A stretch of DNA of 64,000 bases from Prorocentrum cordatum (GCA_963575745.1 CAUYUJ010014615.1:874699-938698), one strand, 5' to 3'; shown: positions 10,301 to 20,289, counted from the first letter of the stretch. A program made the numbers and translations. The notes: generated by a model not told the origin, from the letters alone.

Positions 10301-12245
10301 CATCACCATGTGCCTCCTCCCAAGCGGGCGCTTACATGGATTGGAGATCCGTGGGTCTGTGACGCGGGCGCGGGGGACAACAACAATACATATCAGTCGG
10401 TTGGCAGATCCACCAAACGACGGGGATCCACAAAGATCGTGTCAGATTCCGGGCGCGTTGCATGTGAATTGTGATTGGTTGCGATCGGCGCCAGGTGATG
10501 CAAGCTGTACTGGTGATGCATTCCCTATCCCTGCTGCGACCGCCATGCATCGCCTACGTGTGCCCGAGCCTGTTCGGACAAGAACGGAAAGCGCCGATGT
10601 TGTCCATTGGGCTCGTATGGGGGCGAAAGAAGAGAAGGATGATGGCGACGACAAGGTTGCGGATGATGAGGATGACAGCATGGGTGACGGAGATGGTAGC
10701 GAGGGGAGCAGAAGGACAACGATTAGGAAGTCAAGCACAAGGACGAGGAGGAAGAGGTGGAGGAGGACGAGCGCGAGGAAGAACAAAGCGGAGGAGAAGA
10801 AGGAGGACGACGACGAAGGAGAACAGGAAGAAGCCCGAGAAAAGGACTTTGAAGAAGGCGCGGGGTCCTCATGATCTTTTGAGGCTACCATGGGGGCTGT
10901 TGGGGCCGTGTTGGGCTATCCTGGGGCATCCTGGGGGCCTCTCAGGGGTCTGTCGGGGTCCTCCTGGAGGCTACTGGAGTCGTCTTGGGCTGTCTGGGCG
11001 TGTCTTAGATTTCTGCGGGGGGGTGGACAGCGGGCGCGCAATGATCCCGCTAACGGTCGTTTTATCTCCGTTATCTGGCCCCCTCCTCGAACATGTTTTG
11101 CCGTTTTCCACTTTGAAGCCCCTCTGCGAGGAGCGCACTAAACAGGGCGGCGCGATTCGGAAGCTGGGCGAAAGCTGGCAAATCCATGGCTGCAAAAACG
11201 GTTTCCCCGAAGAAACAAACACACTCCCGGAATCAAATTCAGCGCGCCAGATAAAAAACGGGCTGCTTCCCGAAAGAAAAATCAATTTCCCAGAGCTGCG
11301 TTTTAGCAGTCACAGATCTGCCAGCCGTCGCCTGGATTCTGAGCGTTGACTTAAAGCACGCCTCGGCACTCACACTCGATGAGTCACCGAAGCTGCAAAC
11401 CCCCAGGTCATACCTCTGGGTCCGACCCCGGATGCACCCGTCATCGCACCCCGTCAAACTGCTTGATGGAACATTCCACATCCGGGTTGCAGCTGGGCAA
11501 GAGGCCGTCGAGTACACTGCGGTATGGATCAGGGAGCGGCACATTCGAAGTCAAGTAGGGGATGCGCAAACCTTATGAGGGCGTCGGAGAAAAACGTGGC
11601 GAGAGGCAGTGGCGGGAGGCCAAAAAGAAGTGTCGAAAGGAAGGGCTCGGGGAAGCAAGAAGTGGCTGGAGAGAGAAGAGAGGAAGAGACAGAGAGGACG
11701 AGGTTAAGGCAGAGGCCAGGAAAGTCAGAAGTGGGCATTTGTACAAAACAAGACAGAGCGATAAGGTTAACTTCAAACATGAATCGCCTCTGACCCTCAG
11801 TGGCCCTAAGATTATACGCTTGACTGCACCTGGAAAGAACTGCGAAAACAACCACTGACATCGGTGGCTACATGCTTAGGCACGAAACGTCACGTGAGAG
11901 ATGACTTCGCAGGACTCCCATATCCCAAGATAAAGGAACGCATATACATATACGGACGCATATACATATACAGATACATGCCCACATACATATACACATG
12001 CACTTACACGACAAACACATTAATACATATATATACACCTATCTAACATGTACACGTATCAATATATCTATGGATCGATACATGGACGTACAATATACAT
12101 GTACATAAGTGTATAAACATACACACAAGTGTATGCGGATGTTTGTGAATATTGGCATTTTGGCCGTCGCTGTACTCCGCCACGACCCCTGGCACGTTGA
12201 GGGGTGGAAGAATGCCAAGGGCTGCCTGGTAGGGGTGTTCAAATC
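10301..12245. repeat. Body of segmental duplication, copy B
   Basis: Copy of 6643-8210 carrying about 190 bp (11155-11345) and about 140 bp (around 11435-11575) that copy A lacks. Elsewhere order and wording match, including the GGTGGAGGAGGAC stretch, the block ending TGGGCGTGTCTTAGATT, and the TATACATA-type repeat at 11940-12135. Confidence 0.8.
11155..11340. other. Insertion present only in duplication copy B
   Basis: Copy A reads straight from GGGCGGCGCG to TTGGCTGAA; copy B has 186 bp (ATTCGGAAGC to GGATTCT) followed by GAGCG. GCGCG on the left and GAGCG on the right could be a 5-bp target duplication with one mismatch. No inverted ends are evident. Confidence 0.45.
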
Positions 12246-12299
12246 TGGTAAGGCCCCCCCCCTCTACCAGAAGACTCTTGCGTGCATCCAACCTGCTCA

Positions 12300-12715
12300 A
12301 CGAGGCAACTTCCATCGCGTCCGCTCGGGGATGGTGCACTTCCCGCATGGCAGCTACTGCATAACTCCCCCTTCCACGCTTGCCCGCTCGAGGATGGCGC
12401 ACTCCCCGCGTAGCAGCTGATGCCTGAACACCCCTTACACGCGTGCCCGTTCCAGGAGGGTGTACTTCCCGCGTGACAGCTAATGCCTGACCCTTTTTCC
12501 CTTCCATGCGTGCCCGCTCCCTGATGGCGCACTTCCCGCATGGCAGCTAATGCCTGAACCCTCATTCCGTGCGTGCCCGCTCGAGGATGGTGCGCTCCCC
12601 GCATAGCAGCTAATGCCTGACTCCCCTTTCCATGCGCGCCCGTTCTAGGATGGTGCGCTTCCCGCATGTCAGCGAATGCCTCAGCCCCATTCCACGCGTG
12701 CCCACTCGAAGTCAG
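12300..12715 (+). repeat. 63-bp tandem array, copy B
   Basis: Seven units spaced 62-65 bp, same consensus as 8226-8870. 12716-12955 is unassigned. Confidence 0.9.
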
Positions 12716-12957
12716 CTAGAGATGCGGCAACTGTCAGCTACTGGAGCTGTCATCTCTGAAAGATAATATCACGCACACGCGTCGCATCAGCGTGGACGAT
12801 TTCTGGGTCCCAACGCGGATTCGCTCGGACTTCGACGCGCCACCGGTAATCCCAACGGACGGGCCGACCATGGAATCTGTGTATACACATTTGTGTTTTA
12901 CAAATAGATGTGTGTTTGTACACCCACATAACGGACCAGCCCGTGCATGCATGTATG

Positions 12958-13065
12958 TAGATGTAAACATGTATGTATGTACGTATGTATGTATGTACGT
13001 ATGTATGCATGTATGTTTGCATGCATGTATGTATGCATGTATGTATGCATGTGTGTATGTATGAA
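12958..13065. repeat. GTAT/GCAT tetranucleotide microsatellite
   Basis: GTATGTATGTAC and GCATGTATGTTT units. A short stretch of the same repeat (14416-14432) lies on the far side of the ACC block. Confidence 0.9.
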
Positions 13066-14415
13066 AGAACGCGTTTCACGGCCGCTTGCCTTGGGAACAT
13101 TCGGCGGCGCGTTTGAAACCCGGGGGTATCCCCCCCCCCAACACTCGGCGACGTCGATCAAAACCAGGGGGGCTCCCCTCCCCCCCAAGCCCCCCCCCTC
13201 CCGAACGCCCCCCCCCTCGGCGCTGGCGCCGGCGCTGGCGGTCGCCAGCAGCACCGACGGCGGGGACGCAGCGACGATGACCAGAGACAGCCCGAGAGGG
13301 GGGGGGGGAGGGGTTTCAACCCCCCCCACCACCCCCCCCCCGGCGCCGGCGCCGGCGCTGGCGGCGGCCAGGCAGCGCCGGCGCTGGCGCCTGCGACGGC
13401 GGGGACGCAGCGACGATTACCACCACTACCACCACCACTACCACCACCCCGCCACCACCGCCTCACCCCACCACCACCACCACCACCAACCACCACGCAA
13501 CCATCACCACCACCACAGCCATCACCACCACAACCACCACCACCACCGCCACAACTCACCATCACCACCACCACCACCGCCACCACAAAAACCCACCACC
13601 ACTTCCACCACCACCACCAGAATCCATCACACCACCAGCACCACCGCCACAACCACCACCACTACCAGGAGCACAACCCACGCCACCACCACAACCCACC
13701 ACCACCACCACAAACCACCGCCACACCACCACCACACCACCACAACCACCACCACCACAACTCACCATCACCACCACCACCACAAAAACCCACCACCACT
13801 ACCACCACCACCACAATCTACCATACTACCACCACCACCGCCACAACCACCACCACTACCAGCAGCACAACCCACCACCACCCACAAACCACCACACCAC
13901 CACCACCACCGCCACCACCCACCACCACCAGCACCAGCCACCACCACAACCACCACCACCACCACCACAAACCACCACCACACCACCACCAAACCACCAC
14001 CACCACACAACCCACCACCACACCACCACCACCACCACCACCACCCACCACCACACCACCACCACCACCACCACCACCACCACCACCACCACAACCACCA
14101 CCACCACCACAAGAGACCACCACACCACCACCACCACAACCTCCACCACCAAACCACCACCACCACCACCCACCACCACAACCACCACCACCACCGTTGT
14201 CCTCGTCGACGCTCCCCGCCGCCTCCGCCCGCCACCGCAGGCGCCGGCGCCGGCCCAGAAAAGGAAATCGTCGTCCCCGCCGCCAGCCGCCGCCGACGCA
14301 AGCGCCGGCCCGAGGAGAGAGGAGAGGGAGGGAAAGGGGGGGGGGTTCGAACCCCCCCCTCCATCCAGGGGGGGGGGTCCAACCCCCCCCCCTCCAAGCG
14401 ACCACAGAACGCACT
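13066..14415. repeat. ACC block with G/C homopolymer flanks
   Basis: About 800 bp of ACC/CCA triplets (13410-14200), bordered on both sides by GCGCCGGCGCTGG-like words and by runs of 7-11 G or C (13110-13345 and 14330-14395). No coding signal; poly-His, poly-Pro or poly-Thr readings are artefacts. Confidence 0.9.
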
Positions 14416-14432
14416 ATGTATGTATGTATGGG

Positions 14433-14545
14433 TGGGTGGGTCTGTGCACGTTGACTTTCAGTTAAGTCCGCGAAGGGGCCCAGGGGAGGGATGTGCTGCA
14501 GCTCCAGAAAATGTTAGCTCAACGGCACACTTGATCCACTGAAGC
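14433..14545 (+). repeat. Dispersed repeat shared with 25083-25190
   Basis: GTCTGTGCACGTTGACTTTC, GCGAAGGGGCCCAGGGGAGG and GTTAGCTCAACGGCAC recur at 25083-25190 with small differences. Confidence 0.65.
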
Positions 14546-14582
14546 AACTTCAGAGGTGGCCATCTGTGGGTGACCTCTGGTC

Positions 14583-14742
14583 TTAGGTCGGGCATGTCCC
14601 CCTACAGGCGGATTTTGGACGAAAAGTTGAAAACAGTCCAAACATATTCAAACATAGTCAAACATACTAGAAAAATCGTCCCCATAGTATTTTCTTCACT
14701 ATTTTTGAGTACTCCCCCTGTAGAGGGACGTGCCCGACTGAA
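14583..14742 (+). mobile_element. M1 element, copy 4
   Basis: TTAGGTCGGGCATGTCC to GCCCGACTGAA, flanked by CTCTGGTC (14575-14582) and CTCTAGTC (14743-14750): an 8-bp duplication with one transition. It lies 66 bp upstream of the first ATG of the long retroelement. 160 bp. Confidence 0.9.
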
Positions 14743-14808
14743 CTCTAGTCTCTGCCCGCGCGGTCCTGCCTGCAGGCTCCGCGCAGACCACTCAGCGCAC
14801 GCCCAGGG

Positions 14809-16138
14809 ATGACGGTCGAAAGCGCGGCGGCGTCGCCCTCCCCGGCCGAGGCGACGCCCCCCCTCCCCGCGCTGCCTCCGGCCCCCGCTGCGCAGGGCTG
14901 CCGATGGCGAGCTCTCGGGTGGAGCTGCTGCCTGGCCGTGGCCGTCGTCTCTGCAGTGCTGGCGCAGATGGCGGCGACGCGCCGCCACCGCCTCGCCGGG
15001 TCGTCGCTTGGCCCGGTGCTCGGCGCGCCGCGCCTGTGGCATGTGCTCCGCCAGTGCTGGCTCATCTGCTTAGACCAGCGGGCGGAGGCGGAGCACACCA
15101 GCATGTTGGTGACTCAGCTCCAGCAGATGACACTGAGCGGCGGCGCGGGCTGGGCTCCTCCAGACGACGCGGGACCTGGCGGAGACGGAGAGGGGGGAGC
15201 CAGCCCGATCGGGCCGCTGCCGCCGGGGATACCGATGATGCCGGGCGTGACGGGCCCCGCCTTCCCTGGCGGCACGGCGGGCCCTTTCGGAGGAGCCTTC
15301 GCCCCGCCCGCTGCGCCGACGGCCCCGCCAGGCGCCTCGCTTCTGGGCGACCTCGGAGCTTCGGCGGGCGTCCCCAGCGCCATGGGCGGCGGTCTGCCCG
15401 ATGGCGGCCCAGCGGCTGCAGGGGCCCAGGCTGGCGGCCCAGCGGCCGCGGTGCAGGGCGGGGCCGTGAAGGCGCAGGCCCTGGAGGTCAAGGAGCTGCT
15501 GGAGGCTTTCGGGGCGGCGAAGGCCACCGACTTCCAGTGGGTCGGAGGTTCTGGATGAGTGTGCGGGCCATCGAAGCCGAAGGCCAGCTGCACGCAGAGG
15601 TGAAGCGACTGCTGATGGGTTTCGGCTACGTGGGCGAGCAGACGATGACGGCGCCGCGGAAGGAGGAGATGGCGGCGGCGCTTGAGCCGCTCGCGGCCCA
15701 GGCCGCCCTCTCCACCGCAGGAGGGCCTTGGTCTGGAGGCGCGGTGCCGAGTCTAGCCGCGGCCCAGGGCGGCGCGGAGGAGACCAGGTGGGGCCCGTCG
15801 TTGCCTGCGGACCTCCAGCGCGCTGGCCCAGAGATCAATCGAGCGATTCGAGGTGAAGGATCGACGAGTGTGCCTGACTGGATCGCCCAGCGATGTCAGG
15901 GCAGTCGCTCGAGCCCAGAGTGGGTCGATCTGTGGACCCTCGCCACGTCGATCGACTTCCGTCTGCGTGACTGCAAGAGCGGTGTGGAGCTCATGCAGCT
16001 GCTGGCAGGCGATGACATGATGGAGACTTCCCTCCGCCGTCTGGCGGCGTGCGTGTATGAGCAGAGGAGTGGCGACCGCGCCGGCGCTCATCACATGTTG
16101 GGCGTCGCGCCGCCTGGCGGGTCGGCCGACGTGGCGCC
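14809..16138 (+). pseudogene. Gag-like region of the retroelement
   Basis: Frame 1 runs 14809-15558: a Pro/Gly/Ala-rich segment with a hydrophobic stretch near its N-terminus, ending KELLEAFGAAKATDFQWVGG. The protein continues in frame 3 from about 15553 (IEAEGQLHAEVKRLLMGFGY) to about 16138. Its best conserved part is SPEWVDLWTLATSIDFRL followed by ELMQLLAGDDMMETSLRRLA and YEQRSGDRAGAHHML, ending PPGGSADVAP. I remember this pattern (W-DLW--AT-ID, then LRRL-A--YE-R--DR-GA--M) from the first part of the same dinoflagellate retroelement group; no enzymatic role is evident. A basic linker (DKGKNDKAGRDG) follows in the next frame at 16139. Two frameshifts make it non-functional. Confidence 0.55.
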
Positions 16139-17341
16139 GACAAGGGCAAGAATGACAAGGCTGGTCGGGACGGCGGTGCCCCGTCAGCGTCGGCCCAGGA
16201 TCAGGCCGCGCACCTCGTCGGGCCAGCGGGCGAGGTGCGGAGCGAAGCAGTGTGGGTTCCTGGGATGCGTGACGACTCGAGCCCAACGCTGAAGCAGGTG
16301 ATCTCGGCGAGGCCAGGACAGGAGGCGCTGCTGCTGATCACGCCGGTGTGCAAGCCTCGACAGGCGTCCAGCCGCTCCAGCAGGCTACGCCATCGTTACA
16401 AGCGGAAGCTCGCCGTCTGGGTTCTCGCGAACGATTACGTGCGTGGGATCAACTCCACGGACACGGGCTCGTGCAAGGACCTCACCCGATCCCGCCACAT
16501 GAGTGACTTATCGGACGAGGTGCGGGGTCTGCAAGACCAAATACATCGGGTGGCTTTACGAGAAGCGAAACGACTGGCAGAGGCGCGCCGAGATCTTGGT
16601 CTGACTGGCGTCCAAGCGGTGTTGGAGCTAGCTCGTGTGGAAGAGGTGGGCAATGGCAAGCCGATCCGTCTGTCGAGCAACGAAGCCCTGAGAGCGGCGT
16701 CGGTTGACGAGCCGAGTGTGATTAAGTGTGTCCAGAGGCTCGACGCGCTCAGTCCGGAGGAGGCACAGTACTACAGCCTGGAGGAGAACGTAATGGAACG
16801 CGACGACCTCAGGGGCCGGGTGCTGTTTGAGGAGCTGCAGGAGAAGTTTGGCTTCGTGGGCGGGGCCCAGCTGGAGTGCGAGCGGTACCTGGGCCGTGAG
16901 GACCTGTCACCCAACCTGTGGCACTTCGGTGGCCTGGAGGAGGCGAAGGCGATCGCAGGCTGCAGCACGGCAGGCAAGAAGTCGGGCGATCGGCAGAGGA
17001 AGATCATCATGACGGTGGCGGCGAGCTAGATGTTCCGAGACGTGAGGGAGCGGTCCGAGCACGGGCTGCACGGCGGCGGAGGTTTGGGCCGCCTCCACGC
17101 CCCGTCGCATCACCGGGTGGCGTCGGCCTTCGACGAGAGTAACGCCTTCTCGCTCGTGGAGGTGCCGAGGCGGATGCGGGGTTGGCACCGTGAGCCGCCC
17201 ACCCGCGCTCGGGCCGTGTGGGCGCGGCTCTCGAGGGTCCAGCGGGCCTCGCTGGACCCAGAGGCCTGGGTCTGCCCTGTATGGCGACGCTTGGGGATGG
17301 GCAACTCCCACAGCGTACATGTTCGGATGACCATCGACTGA
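16139..17341 (+). pseudogene. Reverse transcriptase, N-terminal half with motifs A and B
   Basis: One frame from 16139 to a TGA at 17339-17341, broken only by a TAG at 17027-17029. It begins with a basic linker, passes a helix-rich connector, and from about 16830 reads as RT: FGFVGGAQLECERYLGRE, then KIIMTVAAS, MFRDVRERSEHGLHGGGGL, motif A AFDESNAFSLVEVP (aspartate codon 17132-17134), and motif B as RRLGMGNSHSVHVRM (about 17288-17332). The expected motif C is absent downstream in this segment and instead appears at 18491-18515, after the methyltransferase-like domain. Frame 2 resumes after the TGA as a linker to that domain. Inactivated by two nonsense codons. Confidence 0.65.
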
Positions 17342-17458
17342 AGGATCTGCTCGATGACACTGACCAGGCCGCAGGTAGATCAGAGCCGAGAGCAGCTACT
17401 GAAGTGGCGATCCTTCAAGATGCTTTCCGACGGGGACAGGCACGAGCAGCAGCAGCTA

Positions 17459-17547
17459 CGGCGCGGGCGTCTTCCGCCCGCCAGCGGCTTTTCGGTGGCA
17501 GGACGGCGCGGGCGTCTTCCGCCCGCCAGCGGCTTTTCGGTGGCAGG
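17459..17547 (+). repeat. 45-bp in-frame tandem duplication
   Basis: Two almost identical 45-bp units starting at 17459 and 17504 encode RGRLPPASGFSVAG twice, in the linker between RT motif B and the methyltransferase-like domain. The unit length keeps the frame. Confidence 0.9.
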
Positions 17548-17579
17548 GTGGTGCGAGGCTGTGCGACGTGCCCGGCTGA

Positions 17580-18345
17580 GTGAACGTCGAGTGCTTGTGG
17601 TGATGCACGTGTTCGCGGGCCATGCGGCGGGCCGATGACGTGCAGCACTACCTGGAGCTGGACATGCAGGAGCGGGGCCTCGAGCTGTTCATGATGTCCG
17701 TGGACTTGGCGGAGGACTCCAGGTGGGACCTGAGCCGGGTCGACTCGTTCGAGCAGCTGTGGGCACTGGCGGAGGAAGGCCTGGTGGACGTGATCTTCGG
17801 CGGACCTCCATGCTCGACCTGGAGCAGGGCGAGGTTCAGGCCAGGAGGCCCCCGACCTCAGCGACGACGTGGCAAATACTGCCGGGGGCTCCCTAGGGAG
17901 CGGCTGACGACGGCCGAGACAGCTCGGCCAGACGAGGGCAACCACCCGATTCTGAACCACCTGACGCTGTGCAGCGGCGTGGCATGCCGCGGAGGCGCCT
18001 GGACGCTGGAGCATCCTGAGGACCCCGAGGAGGCGCCGTACCCATCCATATTCGACACGGGCATCCTGAAGAGCCTGGAGGCGAGGACAGGAGCTCGGCG
18101 GATCTCTTTCGAAATGCGCACGATGGGCGGGGCTTCTCAGAAGCCTATGAGGGTCACAGTCTCGGTCATGGGGCTGAGGCCAGCGCGCGCAGGTGCGACG
18201 GCGCCCACTCGCACGAGCTGAACTACGGCAAGGTCAACGGGGTCCTCTGGACGACCAAGCTGACCACCTTTCCGCCCGCTTTGTGCAGGTGGATGGCGGA
18301 GGGCATCGCGGCGACGCTGGCCTACACGGCGGAGACAGGAGTGGG
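17580..18345 (+). pseudogene. C5-cytosine-methyltransferase-like domain inside the retroelement
   Basis: Motif I-like MHVFAG (17603-17620, frame 2) passes by a frameshift into frame 3 at about 17622. Frame 3 gives YLELDM and SVDLAEDSRWDL, then motif IV-like VDVIFGGPPCSTWSRARF with the candidate catalytic cysteine at 17811-17813, LEHPED (about 18003-18020) at the place of the ENV motif, and MRTMGGASQKPMRV like motif VIII. A second frameshift near 18165-18190 returns to frame 2 with CDGAHSHELNYG and TTFPPALCRWMAEGI. Family knowledge: a PC dipeptide in motif IV carries the nucleophile of C5-cytosine methyltransferases; no target-recognition domain is visible. Motif spacing and the PPC form make a methyltransferase fold likely, its activity unproven. 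Two frameshifts inactivate this copy. Confidence 0.55.
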
Positions 18346-18360
18346 CCCGACGGGCCATCG

Positions 18361-18776
18361 GAGATCGAACAGGCGCTGCCCGAGGATCTCACGTTTCTCG
18401 GAGAAGCTGGACAAGGGCGACTTTCTCTTCCTCGACGAGGCCTCCTCGCGAGAGCGAGGGGCAGTGCTGGGCCCGACCGACACAGGTTTCTACCTTCACA
18501 TCGACGACGGCCTGATCTCCGCGGACGGGGGCTCCAATGGCTCTGGGGAGGCGAAGGTCAACAAGCTGGTCCACCAAATGGCGGACGCGCTGGAGGACGT
18601 GGGCTTCGTCGTGAAGGACCGGAGGGAGCACGGCCTGGTCGACCGCACCGTGGGCTACGAGGTCGAGGCCAGTCCAGCTCGGGTGCGAGCACCGAGGAGG
18701 AAGGCGGTGCTACTGCACGAGGCGCTGGAGGTGATTGCGACGAGGGCTTGGGTGCACCTGGACTACCTGGCATCGG
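18361..18776 (+). pseudogene. Reverse transcriptase, C-terminal half with motif C
   Basis: In frame 2, continuous with the end of the methyltransferase-like domain. KGDFLFLDEAS is followed by FYLHIDDGLISADGG, whose adjacent aspartates (18503-18508) are the candidate RT motif C. VNKLVHQMADALEDVGF and VGYEVEASPARVRAP follow, the usual order of helix and a motif D/E-like strand after YxDD in DIRS-type and retroviral-type RTs. The frame stops at 18776 only because a 212-bp insertion starts there. Motif A and motif C are about 457 codons apart, far more than the 60-100 of a normal RT palm. Confidence 0.6.
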
Positions 18777-18988
18777 TTGACCAAGAAAAAACACATCCCC
18801 AACCCCAAAATCGAGGATTCACCGAGGATTCGAAGATCGGCCAACGATCTCGGGGTATGTTTTGCGTTCGTCGTTGCCACCCTGGTGAAACCCTCAGCCC
18901 CCAAATCTCCCTCCCCGAAGTCTCGAGGAGCCTGCGTTCTGTCTTGGCCCTCGCGCTTTTGGGATGGGGCGCCTGCTTTGGGTTAGTG
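18777..18988. mobile_element. 212-bp insertion with 5-bp target duplication
   Basis: Flanked by ATCGG at 18772-18776 and 18989-18993. Removing the insertion plus one ATCGG rejoins HLDYLAS to AMGVWTWATLLARRG in one frame, at the point where related elements continue from RT into RNase H. Inner ends (TTGACCAAGAAAAAACACAT and the reverse complement start CACTAACCCAAAGC) show only weak inverted similarity. No second copy in the window. Confidence 0.6.
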
Positions 18989-19160
18989 ATCGGCCATGGG
19001 CGTCTGGACCTGGGCCACGCTGCTGGCCAGGCGCGGGACACGCGCCGCCGCACATCTTCCGGGCCACGCGCTGGGAGGGCCGCCGCTGGAGGAGACGGTG
19101 GTGGCCCTCCGCGCGGCGGGCAGCGATCTCTAGGAAGGGGGCGGTCATGGGCCTCTACGC

Positions 19161-19310
19161 TTGGGTCGGGCGTGTCCCCCTACAGGGGGATTTTGGGCGA
19201 AAAATAGAAAATATAAAAAAATACCCCCAAATGGTCAAAAGATAATCCAAACATCGTCCCCTTCTTGACTATGTCTGAACATTCCCCCTGTAGAGGGACG
19301 TGCCCGACGT
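19161..19310 (+). mobile_element. M1 element, copy 5, nested in the retroelement
   Basis: Perfect CTCTACGC duplications at 19153-19160 and 19311-19318 flank TTGGGTCGGGCGTG ... GCCCGACGT. Removal rejoins VMG-LYAGLG of the RNase H region in frame. 150 bp. Confidence 0.9.
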
Positions 19311-19563
19311 CTCTACGCCGGCCTGGGGGCCCGGCGGATGCCGCTGCTGTCCGCGCCCGACGCGGAGGGGCCCCAGGACTTCGATGCGGGGGGCTTCGGC
19401 GCGGTCGTGGCGGAGGCCGACCAGAAGCTGACGGAGGATCTCTGGCGCTCGGGCACGAGGCCAAACACGGCAAAACGCCGAACCGGGCCGGCTGCATAAA
19501 AGGTGCTGGGCCGTGGGCCGACGTCCCTGGAGCCGCACTTGCCCGTGAGCACCTTCGCTAGAG

Positions 19564-19724
19564 TTAGGTCGGGCATGTCCCCCTACAGGCGGATTGTGTG
19601 AAAAATCGAAAGTTGCAAAAACAAAAAAATCAAAAACGGTCAAGCAATAATCAACAAGTCGTCCCCAGACTATATGTGGACTATTTATGAATACTCCTCC
19701 TGTAGAGGGACATGCCCGACTTAA
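19564..19724 (+). mobile_element. M1 element, copy 6, nested in the retroelement
   Basis: Perfect CGCTAGAG duplications at 19556-19563 and 19725-19732. Ends TTAGGTCGGGCATGTCC and GGACATGCCCGACTTAA are near-perfect inverted repeats, making this one of the best-preserved copies. 161 bp. Confidence 0.95.
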
Positions 19725-19769
19725 CGCTAGAGGCTGGATCGACAGTGAGGCGAAGTGGGTGCCTGTGGA

Positions 19770-19932
19770 TAAAGGGGCCCAGGGACACACTAATAAATAC
19801 ACACAATTCCCAGGATCCATCATCTTTTTCCATATTTTCTGGGTTTTCGTCTTCCCACCCACATCCAATAGTTTCCCATACGTTCCTTGGAATCGACGAT
19901 TAATTGTGCCTGTGTCTTCTTTCCCCTCGTGA
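19770..19932 (+). mobile_element. M2 element, copy 1, nested in the retroelement
   Basis: Perfect GTGGA duplications at 19765-19769 and 19933-19937. Left end TAAAGGGGCCCAGGGACACA, right end CCCCTCGTGA; inner words AATAAATACACACAA, TTTTCTGGG and GAATCGACGATTAATTGTG are shared with copies at 31199 and 58417. Removal joins WVPV to ESCRWKWED in frame. 163 bp. Confidence 0.9.
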
Positions 19933-20289
19933 GTGGAGTCGTGCCGCTGGAAGTGGGAGGACCGCATCGCATAGGGCGAGGACCGCGCGGCCCTGCGAGT
20001 CCTGGGCGCGACTGGCGACCATCCCGTCGGCTCACCGCCAGAAGGTGCTAGGCCTGGAGGACCGCGTGGCTTTCGCCAGCGCCGCGGCGAAGGGTCGATC
20101 CACAGCCGGGCCAGTCAACTAGATTCTGAGTGAGGAGGTGCGCGGTGACCCAGTGCATCGGAGATAAGGATGTGCCTCCCCTGAGAAGAGACAGAGAGGA
20201 TGCCTGCGGATGGCCTCTCGCGCGCGAAAGAGGATGTGGTTCAGATCAAGAGGGGCACGGCGCCCCAGTGCTGGAAGCAACGGTGCGCG

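Larger units (their letters stand above)
18994..20260 (+). pseudogene. RNase H-like region, split by three short elements
   Basis: After the 212-bp insertion the reading passes MGVWTWATLLARRG, a frameshift, PHIFRATRWEG and WWPSARRAAISRKGAVMG, is cut by an M1 element at 19161, and resumes as GLYAGLGARRMPLLSAPDAE, then DFDAGGFGAVVAEAD. The DAEG aspartate (19359-19361) is the likely first RNase H catalytic residue. After the M1 element at 19564 and the M2 element at 19770, WIDSEAKWVPV joins ESCRWKWEDRIA when both insertions are removed. Further fragments are HRQKVLGLEDRVAFASAAAK (about 20035-20095) and MPADGLSRAKED (20200-20235), the NPADG-SR-like end of RNase H in such elements. Stops at 19970, 20120 and elsewhere show decay. 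Confidence 0.55.

Noticed and set aside
12736-13100. Cys/Tyr/Met-rich readings over TATG repeats as small peptides
   Set aside because: Artefacts of tetranucleotide repeats, seen identically at 59424-59505.
12947-14542. 531-codon His/Pro/Thr-rich reading
   Set aside because: It is the ACC microsatellite and its flanks; other frames and the other strand are equally open.
18777-18988. Assignment of this insertion to M2
   Set aside because: Both have 5-bp duplications, but the sequence and ends do not match M2.
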